Shown here: positions 31,036 to 39,615 of the stretch, in pieces | How positions within the stretch are numbered: position 1 is the stretch's first letter | Layout of the letters: each line of letters opens with the position of its first letter | Assembly (NCBI GenBank): GCA_035540675.1 | Contig: DATLGB010000202.1 | Coordinates: forward strand, 1 to 41,988 | Direction of reading: 5' to 3' | DNA length: 41,988 bases | DNA from: DATLGB01 sp035540675 | GTDB taxonomy: Bacteria > Actinomycetota > Thermoleophilia > Solirubrobacterales > Solirubrobacteraceae | Notes under the pieces: generated by a model | Database searches by the model: none | The model's input: the letters and a program-made list of their open reading frames with translations, nothing else | Told to the model about the DNA's origin: nothing | Made by a program: the position numbers and the translations under genes

Positions 31036-31041
31036 AGCCTA
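31036..31041 (-). promoter_or_regulatory. -10-like TAGGCT before the glycosyltransferase gene
   Basis: TAGGCT on the minus strand lies 10 bases before the ATG ending at 31025, within the 21-base gap after treY. It may add internal expression of the last operon gene. Confidence 0.3.
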
Positions 31042-31046
31042 CCGCC

Positions 31047-33035
31047 CTACTGGCGCTCGAACACCCCTGGACCGCCGGCCGGCACCAGCATGTCGGGGCG
31101 CATCTCGACCACCGCGCCCGTGGTCACCTCGCGCCAGCGGACGCGCAGCGCGTCGCTCGGCTGGAGCTTGCCCTTCCCGTACGGCCGGATCGGCACGACC
31201 ACCAGCACCTCGCCTTCGCCGCGGGTGTAGGCGATGACGTCCGGCCCCGCGTCCACCGGCTCGTAGCCCCCGGCGAACGCCTCCGGCCGGCGCGCGCGCA
31301 GGGCGAGCACGGACCGGATCAGGCGCAGCTTCGGGTCCATCACGGGCCCGGTGCCGGCCAGCGCGCGGCGGCGCGCGTCGAAGTCCACCGGGCGCCGGTT
31401 GTCCGGGTCGACGAGCGCGAAGTACGGCAGCTCGTCGCCGCCGTAGACGTCGGGCACGCCCGGCGACGTGAGCCGCAGCCCGAGCTGCGCGATCGCCGAC
31501 CAGCGCCCGGCGGTCCGCACCCGCTCGCACAGGACGTCGAAGCCGCGGCGGAACTCCGCGTCGTCGAGCAGCTCGCGCGCGAACGCCTGCACCCGCGCCT
31601 CGTAGGCCGCGTCCGGGTCGGCCCAGGTCGTGTTGACCTTGGCCTCGCGCAGCGCCTTCTCGAGGTAGCCGTCGAGCCGGGCGAGCGGCTCGATCGGCCA
31701 CGCGCCGAGCAGGGTCTGCAGCAGCATCCAGCCCTCGTTGGGATCCGGCGCGCCCGGGACCCAGCGGCGCGCGAGCGCGGCGAACTCGTCGCGCAGCTCG
31801 GGCAGCGCCAGCGCCCCGATGCGCGCGCGGACGTCCGCGGAGCGCTTGGTGTCGTGCGTGGAGCCGATCAGCAGGTTGCGCGGGAACCGCCGGGCGCGCT
31901 CGAGGTTGGCCTCGTGCATCTGCTCGACGGTGATCCCGAAGCGGCCAGGATCGCCGCCGACCTCGTTGAGGGCGAGCAGGCGGTTGTAGCGGTAGAAGGC
32001 GGTGTCCTCGACGCCCTTCGCCGTCACCGGCGGCGAGGTCTGCTGGAAGCGCGTGACGAACTCCGCGTTTCCCTCCTCCTCGAGCAGCAGCGCCCGCGCC
32101 AGCTCGCCCGGCATCCCGGCCGCCTCGACGTACCGGCGGTCGAGGTCGTCGACGCGCCCGCTCCACGGCTCGACGTAGGTGCGGTAGACCGGCAGGTCGG
32201 CGAGCGCGGCGGCCAGCACGCCGGCGTCGAACTGCGGTGCCAGCCGGCGCAGCCAGTCGACCTCGCGCTGGAAGGTCGTGGTCGCCATCTCGATCTGCGC
32301 CTCGCGCGCCACCTGCGCGAAGTCGCGCGACTCGCCGGTCAGCTCCGCGTAGAGGTCGGTCAGGAAGCCCTCGGCCGACGAGTCGACCAGCAGCGCCTCG
32401 GCGTCGTTGAGGAACTCGTAGCCGACCGTCCCGTCCACCGGCCACTCGCGCAGCGGCTCGCCCGGGTGCAGGATCTTCTCGATCCAGACGTGCGCGGCGC
32501 CGCCGTCGCGCAGCTTGCCGAAGTAGCCGGCCGGGTCCGCCAGGCCGTCCGGGTGGTCGACGCGGACGCCGTCGATCACCCCGTCGCGGATCAGCTCGAG
32601 CGTCTTGCCGTGGGTGAGCTCGAAGACGTCCTGGCGCTCCTGGCGCACCGCCGCGAGGTCGTCGATGTCGAAGAAGCGCCGGTAGAACCCGGTCTCCGGG
32701 TGGACGTCGAAGACGCGCGCGCGCTCCTGCTCGTCGGCCCACCAGCGATTCTCGTCGCCGGTGCCCATGTGGTTCGGGACGATGTCGCAGATCAGCCCGA
32801 GGTCCGATTCCGCGGCGAGCGCCCGCAGCCCCTCCTCCCCGCCGAGCGCCTCGCTGACCTTCGTCGGGTCGACGACGTCGTAGCCGTGCGTGGAGCCCGA
32901 GCGCGCGGTCAGCGACGGCGACAGGTACAGGTGCGAGATCCCCAGCTCGCGCAGGTACGGGACCAGGCCGCGCGCGTCCTCGAAGGTCAGCTCCGGCCCG
33001 AGCTGCAGGCGGTACGTCGCGCGCAGCTCCGTCAC
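31047..33035 (-). CDS. treY: TreY, maltooligosyl trehalose synthase
   Basis: A 662-residue GH13 enzyme that converts the reducing-end alpha-1,4 linkage of maltooligosaccharides into alpha,alpha-1,1, forming maltooligosyl trehalose. Family hallmarks are ATYRLQLGPELTFEDA at the N-terminus, SPSLTARSGSTHGYDVVDPT, CDIVPNHMG, the nucleophile region VRVDHPDGLADP, the acid/base region VWIEKILHPGE, STHDTKRSADVRAR, and SPGVPDVYGGDELP near the C-terminus. Its GTG start overlaps the treX stop by GTGA. Length is slightly below the 700-800 residues of many TreYs. It acts before TreZ in the pathway although it is third in gene order. Confidence 0.96.
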   Translation of the reverse strand: MTELRATYRLQLGPELTFEDARGLVPYLRELGISHLYLSPSLTARSGSTHGYDVVDPTKVSEALGGEEGLRALAAESDLGLICDIVPNHMGTGDENRWWADEQERARVFDVHPETGFYRRFFDIDDLAAVRQERQDVFELTHGKTLELIRDGVIDGVRVDHPDGLADPAGYFGKLRDGGAAHVWIEKILHPGEPLREWPVDGTVGYEFLNDAEALLVDSSAEGFLTDLYAELTGESRDFAQVAREAQIEMATTTFQREVDWLRRLAPQFDAGVLAAALADLPVYRTYVEPWSGRVDDLDRRYVEAAGMPGELARALLLEEEGNAEFVTRFQQTSPPVTAKGVEDTAFYRYNRLLALNEVGGDPGRFGITVEQMHEANLERARRFPRNLLIGSTHDTKRSADVRARIGALALPELRDEFAALARRWVPGAPDPNEGWMLLQTLLGAWPIEPLARLDGYLEKALREAKVNTTWADPDAAYEARVQAFARELLDDAEFRRGFDVLCERVRTAGRWSAIAQLGLRLTSPGVPDVYGGDELPYFALVDPDNRRPVDFDARRRALAGTGPVMDPKLRLIRSVLALRARRPEAFAGGYEPVDAGPDVIAYTRGEGEVLVVVPIRPYGKGKLQPSDALRVRWREVTTGAVVEMRPDMLVPAGGPGVFERQ

Positions 33036-35152
33036 GCCGCCTCCGTGCGGCGCAGCACGACCATCGAGCGGGCGACAACGGCGACCTCGTCGAGCGCGGC
33101 GTAGGCGGGCTTGGACTGCGGGTCGCTCGTGTCGACGGCGACCTCCCAGCGGACGCCGAAGCGCCGCACCGGCAGCGTGAACGCGGCGTCCTCGTGGTGG
33201 CCGTTGACCAGGATCAGGAACGAGTCGTCGAGGATCCGCTCGCCGCGCTCGCCGCGGTAGGGGATCTCCTCGCCGTTGAGGAACAGCCCGAACACGGGGT
33301 GCCCCGAGCGCCAGTCGCCGGAGGTCATCTTGTTGCCGTCCGGGCGGAACCACCACGCGTCGGGCAGGCCAGAGCCCTCGAGCTCCTCGCCGGCCAGGAA
33401 GGTCGCGCGGGTGAACACCGGATGCTCGCGGCGCAGCCGGATCAGCTCGCGCGTGAAGTCGAGCAGCTCGCGCTGCTCGCCGGCCAGGTCCCAGTCGTAC
33501 CAGGAGATCTCGGAGTCCTGGCACCATGCGTTGTTGTTGCCGCCCTGCGTGCGCCCGAGCTCGTCGCCGCCGAGCAGCATCGGCGTGCCCTGCGAGAGCA
33601 TCAGCGTCGTCAGGAAGTTGCGGATCTGCCGCAGCCGCAGCGACACGATCTCCGGGTCGTCGGTCGGGCCCTCGACGCCGCAGTTCCAGGAGCGGTTGTC
33701 GTCGGTGCCGTCGCGGTTGTCCTCCAGGTTGGCCTCGTTGTGCTTGGAGTTGTAGGAGACGAGGTCGCGCAGCGGGAAGCCGTCGTGGGCGGTGATGAAG
33801 TTGATCGACGCGAACGGGTCGCGGCCGTCGTGCTCGTAGAGGTCGGCCGAGCCGGTGAAGCGCGCCGCGTAGGCGTCGGCGCCGGCCTCGCCGCGCCAGA
33901 AGTCGCGCATGGTGTCGCGGTAGATGCCGTTCCACTCGCTCCACAGCACGGGGAAGTTGCCGACCTGGTAGCCGCCGGGGCCGACGTCCCACGGCTCGGC
34001 GATCAGCTTGACCTGCGAGAGCACCGGGTCCTGGTGGATGACGTCGAAGAACGCCGACAGGCGGTCGACCTCGTAGAGCTCGCGCGCCAGCGCGCTGGCG
34101 AGGTCGAAGCGGAAGCCGTCGACGTGGCACTCGATCACCCAGTAGCGCAGCGAGTCCATGATCAGCCGCAGGACGCTCGGGTGCACGACGTTGAGCGAGT
34201 TGCCCGTGCCCGTGAAGTCCATGTAGAAGCGCTGGTCGTCCGGCACCAGGCGGTAGTAGGACTGGTTGTCGACGCCCCTGAACGACAGGATCGGGCCGAG
34301 GTGGTTGCCCTCCGCGGTGTGGTTGTAGACGACGTCGAGGATCACCTCGATGCCCTCCTTGTGGAGGGCCTTGACCATCCCCTTGAACTCGCGCACCTGC
34401 TCGCCGTCGGTGCCGCCCGACGAGTAGCCCGCGTGCGGCGCGAAGAAGCCGATCGACGAGTAGCCCCAGTAGTTGGTCAGCCCCTTCTCGTGCAGGAAGG
34501 ACTCCGAGGCGATGTGGTGGATCGGCAGCAGCTCGACCGCCGTCACGCCGAGGTCCTTGAGGTAGGCGATCGCCGGCTCGGACGCCAGCCCGGCGTAGGT
34601 GCCGCGCAGCTCCTCGCGCACGTCGGGATGCTGCATCGTGAAGCCCTTGACGTGCGTCTCGTAGATGATCGTGTCGCGCCACGGGATGGCCGGCGGCTGG
34701 TCGCCCTGCCAGTCGAAGCGGTGGTCGACGACGACGCACTTCGGGATCGCGTCGGAGTCGTCGGCGTCGTCGCGCTCGAGGTCGGCGTCGTCGTCGCCCG
34801 TCGGCACGTAGGGGTGGACGTTGCCGGCGTCCCAGTCGATGTCGCCGTCGATCGCCTTGGCGTACGGGTCGAGCAGCAGCTTCGCGGGGTTGAAGCGCTG
34901 GCCGGCGCCGGGGTCGTACGGCCCGTGCACCCGGTAGGCGTAGCGCTGGCCGGGCCCGACGCCCGGGACGTAGACGTGCCAGTTGAAGTTGGTGACGTCG
35001 GCAACCTCGATGCGCTCCTCGTGGCCCCGGGCGTCGAACAGGCACAGCTCGACGCGCTCGGCGTTCTCGGAGAAGAGGGCGAAGTTGGTCCCCTCGCCGT
35101 CCCAGCTCGCACCGAGCGGGAACGGCCGGCCCGGCCAGCACGTGCGGCTCAT
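33032..35152 (-). CDS. treX: TreX/GlgX, glycogen debranching enzyme
   Basis: A 706-residue GH13 isoamylase-type enzyme that removes alpha-1,6 branches so that TreY can act on linear chains. The N-terminal CBM48-like module starts PGRPFPLGASWDGEGTNFAL. The catalytic barrel shows IYETHVKGFT, NYWGYSSIGFFAPHAGY, VVYNHTAEG, the nucleophile VDGFRFDLASAL, the acid/base LIAEPWDVGPGGYQ and the transition-state Asp in NFITAHDGFPLRDLVSYN. The ATG overlaps the treZ stop by ATGA and the stop overlaps the treY start, so all three are coupled. Confidence 0.96.
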   Translation of the reverse strand: MSRTCWPGRPFPLGASWDGEGTNFALFSENAERVELCLFDARGHEERIEVADVTNFNWHVYVPGVGPGQRYAYRVHGPYDPGAGQRFNPAKLLLDPYAKAIDGDIDWDAGNVHPYVPTGDDDADLERDDADDSDAIPKCVVVDHRFDWQGDQPPAIPWRDTIIYETHVKGFTMQHPDVREELRGTYAGLASEPAIAYLKDLGVTAVELLPIHHIASESFLHEKGLTNYWGYSSIGFFAPHAGYSSGGTDGEQVREFKGMVKALHKEGIEVILDVVYNHTAEGNHLGPILSFRGVDNQSYYRLVPDDQRFYMDFTGTGNSLNVVHPSVLRLIMDSLRYWVIECHVDGFRFDLASALARELYEVDRLSAFFDVIHQDPVLSQVKLIAEPWDVGPGGYQVGNFPVLWSEWNGIYRDTMRDFWRGEAGADAYAARFTGSADLYEHDGRDPFASINFITAHDGFPLRDLVSYNSKHNEANLEDNRDGTDDNRSWNCGVEGPTDDPEIVSLRLRQIRNFLTTLMLSQGTPMLLGGDELGRTQGGNNNAWCQDSEISWYDWDLAGEQRELLDFTRELIRLRREHPVFTRATFLAGEELEGSGLPDAWWFRPDGNKMTSGDWRSGHPVFGLFLNGEEIPYRGERGERILDDSFLILVNGHHEDAAFTLPVRRFGVRWEVAVDTSDPQSKPAYAALDEVAVVARSMVVLRRTEAA

Positions 35153-36879
35153 CGCACCAGCGCCCCGGCCAGGCCCGGCAGGACGACCTCCCGGTCCTCG
35201 ATGCGGGCGGAGTGGGTGCACACGAGCACCTCGCCCGCCGCCGCCTCGAGCGGCACGCGCAGCTCGTCGCGGGAGAAGTTGCAGGCGAGCACGTGGTCGC
35301 CGCGCCGCACCCGCACCCACCCGGCCTGCTCGTCGCCGGCGGCGACGGCGTCGCCCGCCGGCAGCGCCCGGCGCGCGGCGATCAGGCGGCGGTGCAGCTC
35401 GAGCAGCGCCTCGTCGCGCTCGCGCGTGAGCTTCGAGCGCTCGAACGTCGCCGCGTCCTGCGGGTCGGGCACCTCCTCGCCGGCGAACTCCGCGAACGCG
35501 GCGAACTCGCGCCGCCGGCCCTCGCGCGTGGCCACGGCGATCTCCTCGTCGATGTGGTCGGTGAAGAACTGGAAGGGAGCCCGCTCCCCGTACTCGTCGC
35601 CCTGGAAGAGCATGGGCGTGAAGGGTGCCAGCAGCGTGCAGAAGGCGGCGAGCGGCAGCACCTCGCGCGGCAGCCGGTCGCCCAGCGCGCGGTTGCCGAC
35701 CTGGTCGTGGTTGGCGTAGAAGACGACGAACTGCTCGGGCGGGCGGTCGTCGGCCGCGGCGCCGAAGCGCCGGCGCCTGAACGACGAGTAGGTGCCGTCG
35801 TGCACGTGCGGGCGGTGGAACGCCTTCACGAGCTCGCGCACCCGCCCGAACTCGCCGTAGTAGCCCTCCGTGTCGCCGGTGAGCAGCGTCCGCAGCGCGT
35901 GGTGGAAGTCGTCCGCCCACGCGGCGTCGCAGCTCCAGCCGCCCTGCCCGGCCGGCCGCATCACCTTGGGGTCGTTGAGACCGGACTCGGCGATCACGAT
36001 CGCCGCGTGGTCGGCGGCGTGCACGCGGCGGTTGATCGCGGCGACCAGGTGCTCGGCGCCCGAGTCGAAGATCGCGTGCACGGCGTCGAGCCGCAGCCCG
36101 TCGACGTGGAAGTCGCGCACCCAGCCCTCGGCCGACTGCAGGACCCACTCGCGCACCGGGTCGCAGTCCTCGTCGTCGAAGTTCATCGCCGCGCCCCAGA
36201 ACGTCGAGTACTTCTCCGTGTGGTAGGGCCCGAACGCCCGCAGGGCGGCGTCGCCGGAAGCGCCGACGTGGTTGTAGACGGCGTCGAGGAGCACCGCGAT
36301 GCCGTGGCCGTGCGCCGCGTCGACCAGGCGCTGGAACGCCTCCGGGCCGCCGTAGGAGGACTGCGCCGCCGAGATGTACACGCCGTCGTAGCCCCAGCCG
36401 CGGCTGCCCGGGAACTCCGCGATGGGCATCACCTCGATCGCGTTGACGCCGAGGTCGCGCAGCTCGCCCAGGTGGGCGATCGCCCCGTCGAAGGTGCCCT
36501 CCGCGCTGAACGTGCCGACGTGCAGCTCGTAGACCACGAGCTCCTCGAGCGCCGGCGGGTCCCACCCGCCGTCGGTCCACTCGAAGCGCCGCGGGTCGAC
36601 GACGCGGCTCGGACCACGCAGCCCGTCCGGCTGCCAGCGGCTGGCCGGGTCGGGCAGCTCCCGGCCGTCGAGCAGGAACACGTAGTCGTCTCCGTGGCCG
36701 CCGTCGACCACCGCCTCGCGCACGCCGAAGCCGGCGTCGGCCAGGGGCGCCTCGCGCCCGCCGAGGCGGACGCGGACGTCGTCGGCGGCGGGCGCCCAGC
36801 AGCGGATCTCGACGCGCCCGTCGGGAAGGGGCGTCGCTCCGAGCCGGCGCTCCCAGGGGAAGCGGTCTGACGGCACCAC
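35149..36879 (-). CDS. treZ: TreZ, maltooligosyltrehalose trehalohydrolase
   Basis: A 576-residue GH13 enzyme that releases trehalose from maltooligosyl trehalose. It has an N-terminal beta domain (RRLGATPLPDGRVEIRCWAP), then ELHVGTFSAEGTFDGAI, GYDGVYISAAQSSYGGPEAF, LDAVYNHVGASGD, the nucleophile region VDGLRLDAVHAIFD, the acid/base IAESGLNDP and FYANHDQVGNRALGDRL. This motif set distinguishes it from a branching enzyme. The start is one of two adjacent GTGs (36879 or 36876), 6-9 bases after a GGATACGTT element and without a Shine-Dalgarno. Longer frames upstream are excluded by the promoter. It is the first gene of the treZ-treX-treY-GT4 operon. Confidence 0.95.
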   Translation of the reverse strand: MVPSDRFPWERRLGATPLPDGRVEIRCWAPAADDVRVRLGGREAPLADAGFGVREAVVDGGHGDDYVFLLDGRELPDPASRWQPDGLRGPSRVVDPRRFEWTDGGWDPPALEELVVYELHVGTFSAEGTFDGAIAHLGELRDLGVNAIEVMPIAEFPGSRGWGYDGVYISAAQSSYGGPEAFQRLVDAAHGHGIAVLLDAVYNHVGASGDAALRAFGPYHTEKYSTFWGAAMNFDDEDCDPVREWVLQSAEGWVRDFHVDGLRLDAVHAIFDSGAEHLVAAINRRVHAADHAAIVIAESGLNDPKVMRPAGQGGWSCDAAWADDFHHALRTLLTGDTEGYYGEFGRVRELVKAFHRPHVHDGTYSSFRRRRFGAAADDRPPEQFVVFYANHDQVGNRALGDRLPREVLPLAAFCTLLAPFTPMLFQGDEYGERAPFQFFTDHIDEEIAVATREGRRREFAAFAEFAGEEVPDPQDAATFERSKLTRERDEALLELHRRLIAARRALPAGDAVAAGDEQAGWVRVRRGDHVLACNFSRDELRVPLEAAAGEVLVCTHSARIEDREVVLPGLAGALVR

Positions 36880-36880
36880 C

Positions 36881-36896
36881 CCAACGTATCCGGACG
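36881..36896 (-). promoter_or_regulatory. treZ promoter core, identical to the metalloprotease promoter core
   Basis: CGTCCGGATACGTTGG on the minus strand, with TACGTT (36883-36888) as -10. TTG-like -35 sequence (GATTGCGG) lies about 15-17 bases upstream. The same 16 bases occur at 4462-4477. Transcription would begin at or next to the GTG start. Confidence 0.5.
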
Positions 36897-36919
36897 ACGG
36901 CCGCCGCAATCTCGCCCGC

Positions 36920-36925
36920 TAGCGT
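36920..36925 (+). promoter_or_regulatory. -10-like TAGCGT for the MOSC gene
   Basis: TAGCGT lies 10 bases before the ATG at 36936 in the 56-base divergent gap with treZ. No Shine-Dalgarno. Confidence 0.4.
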
Positions 36926-36935
36926 CCGAGCGCCG

Positions 36936-37712
36936 ATGTCCGGTTCCGTGTCCTGGATCACATACGCGCCGGTGAAGGGCCTCGCGCTCGTGCACCCCCA
37001 GGAGGTCGAGCTGACCACCGCCGGAGTGCCGGGCGACCGCCGCTTCCACCTCGTCGACGACCGCGGCCGGCTCGCCGGCGCCAAGGTCGCCGGGCCGCTC
37101 GTGCAGGTGCGCGCCGCCTACGACGACGCGCAGCGGCGGCTGACGCTGACCTTCCCGGACGGCGAGGTGGTGGACGGGATCGTCGAGCTCGGCGAGCCCT
37201 TGGTGACGCAGTTCTGGGGCGCCCGCCTGCCCGGCCGCCTGGTCGTGGGGCCGTGGGCGGAGGCGCTCTCGCGCGCCCGGGGCAAGCCGCTGCGGCTCGT
37301 CGAGGCCGACCGCCCGGAGCGCGCCGTCGACCGCGGGCGCGAGGGCGCCGTCACGCTGCTCTCGACGGCGGCGCTCGAGCCGCTGGCGCAGCGCGCCGGC
37401 GCTCCCGCGCGCGACGGCCGGCGCTTCCGGATGCTGTTCGGCATCGATGGCGTCGAGCCGCACGCGGAGGACGGCTGGATCGGCCGCGAGGTGCGCGTCG
37501 GCGCCGCGGTGGTCGTCCCGCGCGGCCACGTCGGGCGCTGCCTGGTGACGAGCCGCGATCCGGACACCGGCGCCCCCGACGTCGACACGCTCGGGGCGCT
37601 GCGCGCCTACCGCCGTGACCTGGACACGACGGAGCCGCTGGCGTTCGGCGTCTTCGGCGAGGTGCGCGTGCCGGGGCGGGTCGCGCTCGGCGACGCCGTC
37701 GAGCCGCTCTAG
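36936..37712 (+). CDS. MOSC domain protein
   Basis: A 258-residue protein with an N-terminal MOSC_N beta-barrel region (ITYAPVKGLALVHPQEVELT, PGDRRFHLVDDRGRL) and a C-terminal MOSC domain. The conserved cysteine is C202 in VGRCLVTSRDPDTG, the site that carries sulfur or contacts molybdenum cofactor in related proteins such as mARC and YiiM. There are no membrane segments. The expected activity is molybdenum-cofactor-dependent reduction or sulfur transfer; which one cannot be told. The stop TAG overlaps the stop of the convergent gene in a shared CTAG. Confidence 0.88.
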   Translation: MSGSVSWITYAPVKGLALVHPQEVELTTAGVPGDRRFHLVDDRGRLAGAKVAGPLVQVRAAYDDAQRRLTLTFPDGEVVDGIVELGEPLVTQFWGARLPGRLVVGPWAEALSRARGKPLRLVEADRPERAVDRGREGAVTLLSTAALEPLAQRAGAPARDGRRFRMLFGIDGVEPHAEDGWIGREVRVGAAVVVPRGHVGRCLVTSRDPDTGAPDVDTLGALRAYRRDLDTTEPLAFGVFGEVRVPGRVALGDAVEPL

Positions 37713-38917
37713 GAGGGCCAGGCGCCGGATCCGAGCGAGCTGCGCGTCAGCTTCCCCAGGATCTGCATGTAGTGGTAGATCCCGACGTCCGGCAGGTCGC
37801 GGAAGTAGCGCGCGAGGCCGGCGGCCGTGAGGTTCTCCAGATGCACCCCGGTCTCGGTCACCTCCGGCTCGTAGAGGCGCAGCCCGCCCACCGCGGTGTC
37901 GTTGATGATCAGCAGCTGGTGGCCGTGCTTGCGGTCGCGGTTGGGGTCGATCGCGGTGTGCGGCGGCTTCGCGTCGGTGTTGATGCGGCGGATGCGCACG
38001 CGGCGCCCGCCGATGTTCACGACCGTCGACCGTCCCTCGGCGATCTCGATCCCCTGGTCGGAGAGCTGGTCGAACGCCTCGTTGAAGATCACCTGCCACG
38101 TGTTGAGCAGGAGCTGCTCGCCGGGCTGGAGCCGGCGGGCCTCGGCCAGCACGTCGTCCGGCGACGCCAGCCACGTGGCCCGCGCCTCGGCCGACCGCCC
38201 GAGGTCGAACACCGGCGCGACGCGCGCGAGGATCTCGCGCTCCGGCGTGCCGCTCACGTCGTCGTAGAAGAGGTCGTGCAGGGCCTCCTGCACGCCGATC
38301 AGGTCGCCGAACGTCGCGCGCCGGTCGGCGATCCGGCTGCGCACGTACCGCAGCACCTCGATGGCGGTGCGCTCGCGGGGCCCGAGGGGGCGCGTCATCA
38401 TGCCGTCGAGGATCGTCGCGCCGATGAACGCGCCCACCGCCTGCGGCCCGTCGACGACGCGCGAGGCCAGCGCCACCGCCTGCACGCAGCGAAGCGGGTC
38501 GCTGTCCGTCCAGGCGAGGGTGTCGTACTGCCCGAGCGCCCGCAGGATCGCCTGCGCGTCCCAGCCGCCCCCGGCCCCGAACGGCAGCGTCTGCCCGCCC
38601 TGCGGCGAGTTGCGGCGGAGCGTCTCGTCGTCGTAGGCGATCGAGATCCCCGTCGTCGAGACGCCCTGGCCGCGCAGGCGGTCGAGGCCGCCGATCGCCT
38701 GCTCGACGGGTCGCAGCGACGGCGTGACGGTCAGCGGGTCCATCGCGACGACGTCGCGCTGGAGCAGCCGGGCGGCCGCGCGGTTGCCGGCCAGGCGCTG
38801 GAGCGAGAGCGCGCGCGCCGCGAGCGGCGCGACGTGCGCTGCCGGCGCGGCGTCGACGGCGGCCGGCGGGCGCTCGGCGTCGGGGACCGGCCCTTCGCGC
38901 TCGGGCTGCGCGGGCAT
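37709..38917 (-). CDS. LQR..GN leader protein with papain-like features, possible injection-system effector
   Basis: A 402-residue protein. A disordered Pro/Ala/Glu-rich N-terminus is followed by LSLQRLAGNRAAARLLQRD (about 37-55), nearly the same leader as the protein at 12126-12911. The rest is different. Candidate catalytic residues are C144 (DSDPLRCVQAVALA), which begins a hydrophobic helix, H331/H333 (KHGHQLLIIND) and an acidic residue after the next strand (LRLYEPEV). This order resembles papain-fold cysteine peptidases or transglutaminases, where Cys starts a helix and His precedes a strand. It is an inference from pattern only. There is no signal peptide. The ATG at 38915-38917 is 7 bases after TAGGAT. 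Confidence 0.6.
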   Translation of the reverse strand: MPAQPEREGPVPDAERPPAAVDAAPAAHVAPLAARALSLQRLAGNRAAARLLQRDVVAMDPLTVTPSLRPVEQAIGGLDRLRGQGVSTTGISIAYDDETLRRNSPQGGQTLPFGAGGGWDAQAILRALGQYDTLAWTDSDPLRCVQAVALASRVVDGPQAVGAFIGATILDGMMTRPLGPRERTAIEVLRYVRSRIADRRATFGDLIGVQEALHDLFYDDVSGTPEREILARVAPVFDLGRSAEARATWLASPDDVLAEARRLQPGEQLLLNTWQVIFNEAFDQLSDQGIEIAEGRSTVVNIGGRRVRIRRINTDAKPPHTAIDPNRDRKHGHQLLIINDTAVGGLRLYEPEVTETGVHLENLTAAGLARYFRDLPDVGIYHYMQILGKLTRSSLGSGAWPS

Positions 38918-38924
38918 CGCGGCG

Positions 38925-38930
38925 ATCCTA
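38925..38930 (-). promoter_or_regulatory. -10-like TAGGAT for the 37709-38917 gene
   Basis: TAGGAT on the minus strand lies 7 bases before the ATG ending at 38917, with no Shine-Dalgarno. It lies downstream of the response-regulator stop (38965). Confidence 0.45.
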
Positions 38931-38964
38931 CGCCGGGCGCGCGCCCGTGGATAGGGCCGCTCCT

Positions 38965-39615
38965 TCAGTCCACCAGCCGCCGCTCCATCGCCCAGCGGCT
39001 CAGCTCGTGGCGGGTCGAGAGCTGCAGCTTGCGCAGCACCGAGGAGACGTGCGCCTCGACCGTCTTGGCGGAGATGCCCAGCCGCAGCGCGATCTCCTTG
39101 TAGAGGTAGCCCCGGGCGATGTGCTGGAGCACCTCGCGCTCGCGCGGCGTGAGCGCCTCGAGGTCGGGGTCGGCGGCGGGCGGGGTGGCCGCCTCGCCGG
39201 CGAACGCGTCGAGCACGAAGCCGGCCAGTCGCGGCGAGAAGACGGCGTCGCCCTCGGCCACGCGGCGCACGGCGTCGGCGAGCTCGGCGCCGGAGATCGT
39301 CTTGGTGACGTAGCCGCGCGCGCCGGCGCGGATGACGGCGATGACGTCCTCGGGGGCGTCCGACACCGACAGGGCGAGGAAGCGCTGGGCGGGCCGCCGC
39401 TCGGCCACCTGCCGGATCACCTCGACGCCGCCGCCGCCCGGCATGTGGACGTCGAGCAGGACGACGTCCGGCGCGTGCTCGAGCACCGCGCGGACGGCGT
39501 CGGGCACGGTGGCGGCGTCGGCGAGCACGCGCACGAGCCCCTCGAGCTCGGCGCGCACGCCGGCGCGGAACAGCTGGTGGTCGTCGACGATGACGACGCT
39601 CGGCGCTGCGCTCAT
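38965..39615 (-). CDS. NarL/LuxR-family response regulator
   Basis: A 216-residue two-component regulator. The receiver domain has the acidic pair D11-D12 (VIVDDHQLFRAG), the phosphoacceptor D55 (VVLLDVHMPGGGG), a conserved Ser/Thr region (FLALSVSD) and a Lys in YVTKTISG. The C-terminal LuxR-type helix-turn-helix (about 152-197) includes LTPREREVLQHIARG and ISAKTVEAHVSSVLRKLQ. Its ATG overlaps the kinase stop by ATGA, so it is the cognate partner. Targets probably include its own envelope operon, as in LiaR/VraR systems, but no operator can be identified here. Confidence 0.94.
   Translation of the reverse strand: MSAAPSVVIVDDHQLFRAGVRAELEGLVRVLADAATVPDAVRAVLEHAPDVVLLDVHMPGGGGVEVIRQVAERRPAQRFLALSVSDAPEDVIAVIRAGARGYVTKTISGAELADAVRRVAEGDAVFSPRLAGFVLDAFAGEAATPPAADPDLEALTPREREVLQHIARGYLYKEIALRLGISAKTVEAHVSSVLRKLQLSTRHELSRWAMERRLVD

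Noticed and set aside
23562..33104. An open frame of more than 3,000 codons on the plus strand
   Set aside because: It runs across well-identified genes on both strands, is Arg/Ala/Val-rich with no domain structure, and is explained by the very high GC content suppressing stops in non-coding frames.
31047..35141. A single 1,364-codon frame suggesting a TreX-TreY fusion
   Set aside because: The upstream part is antiphase to treX, which is intact in another frame. The GTGA overlap at 33032-33035 shows two separate genes.
35149..36879. Glycogen branching enzyme (glgB)
   Set aside because: The motifs LRLDAVHAIFD and IAESGLND and the operon with treX and treY identify TreZ.
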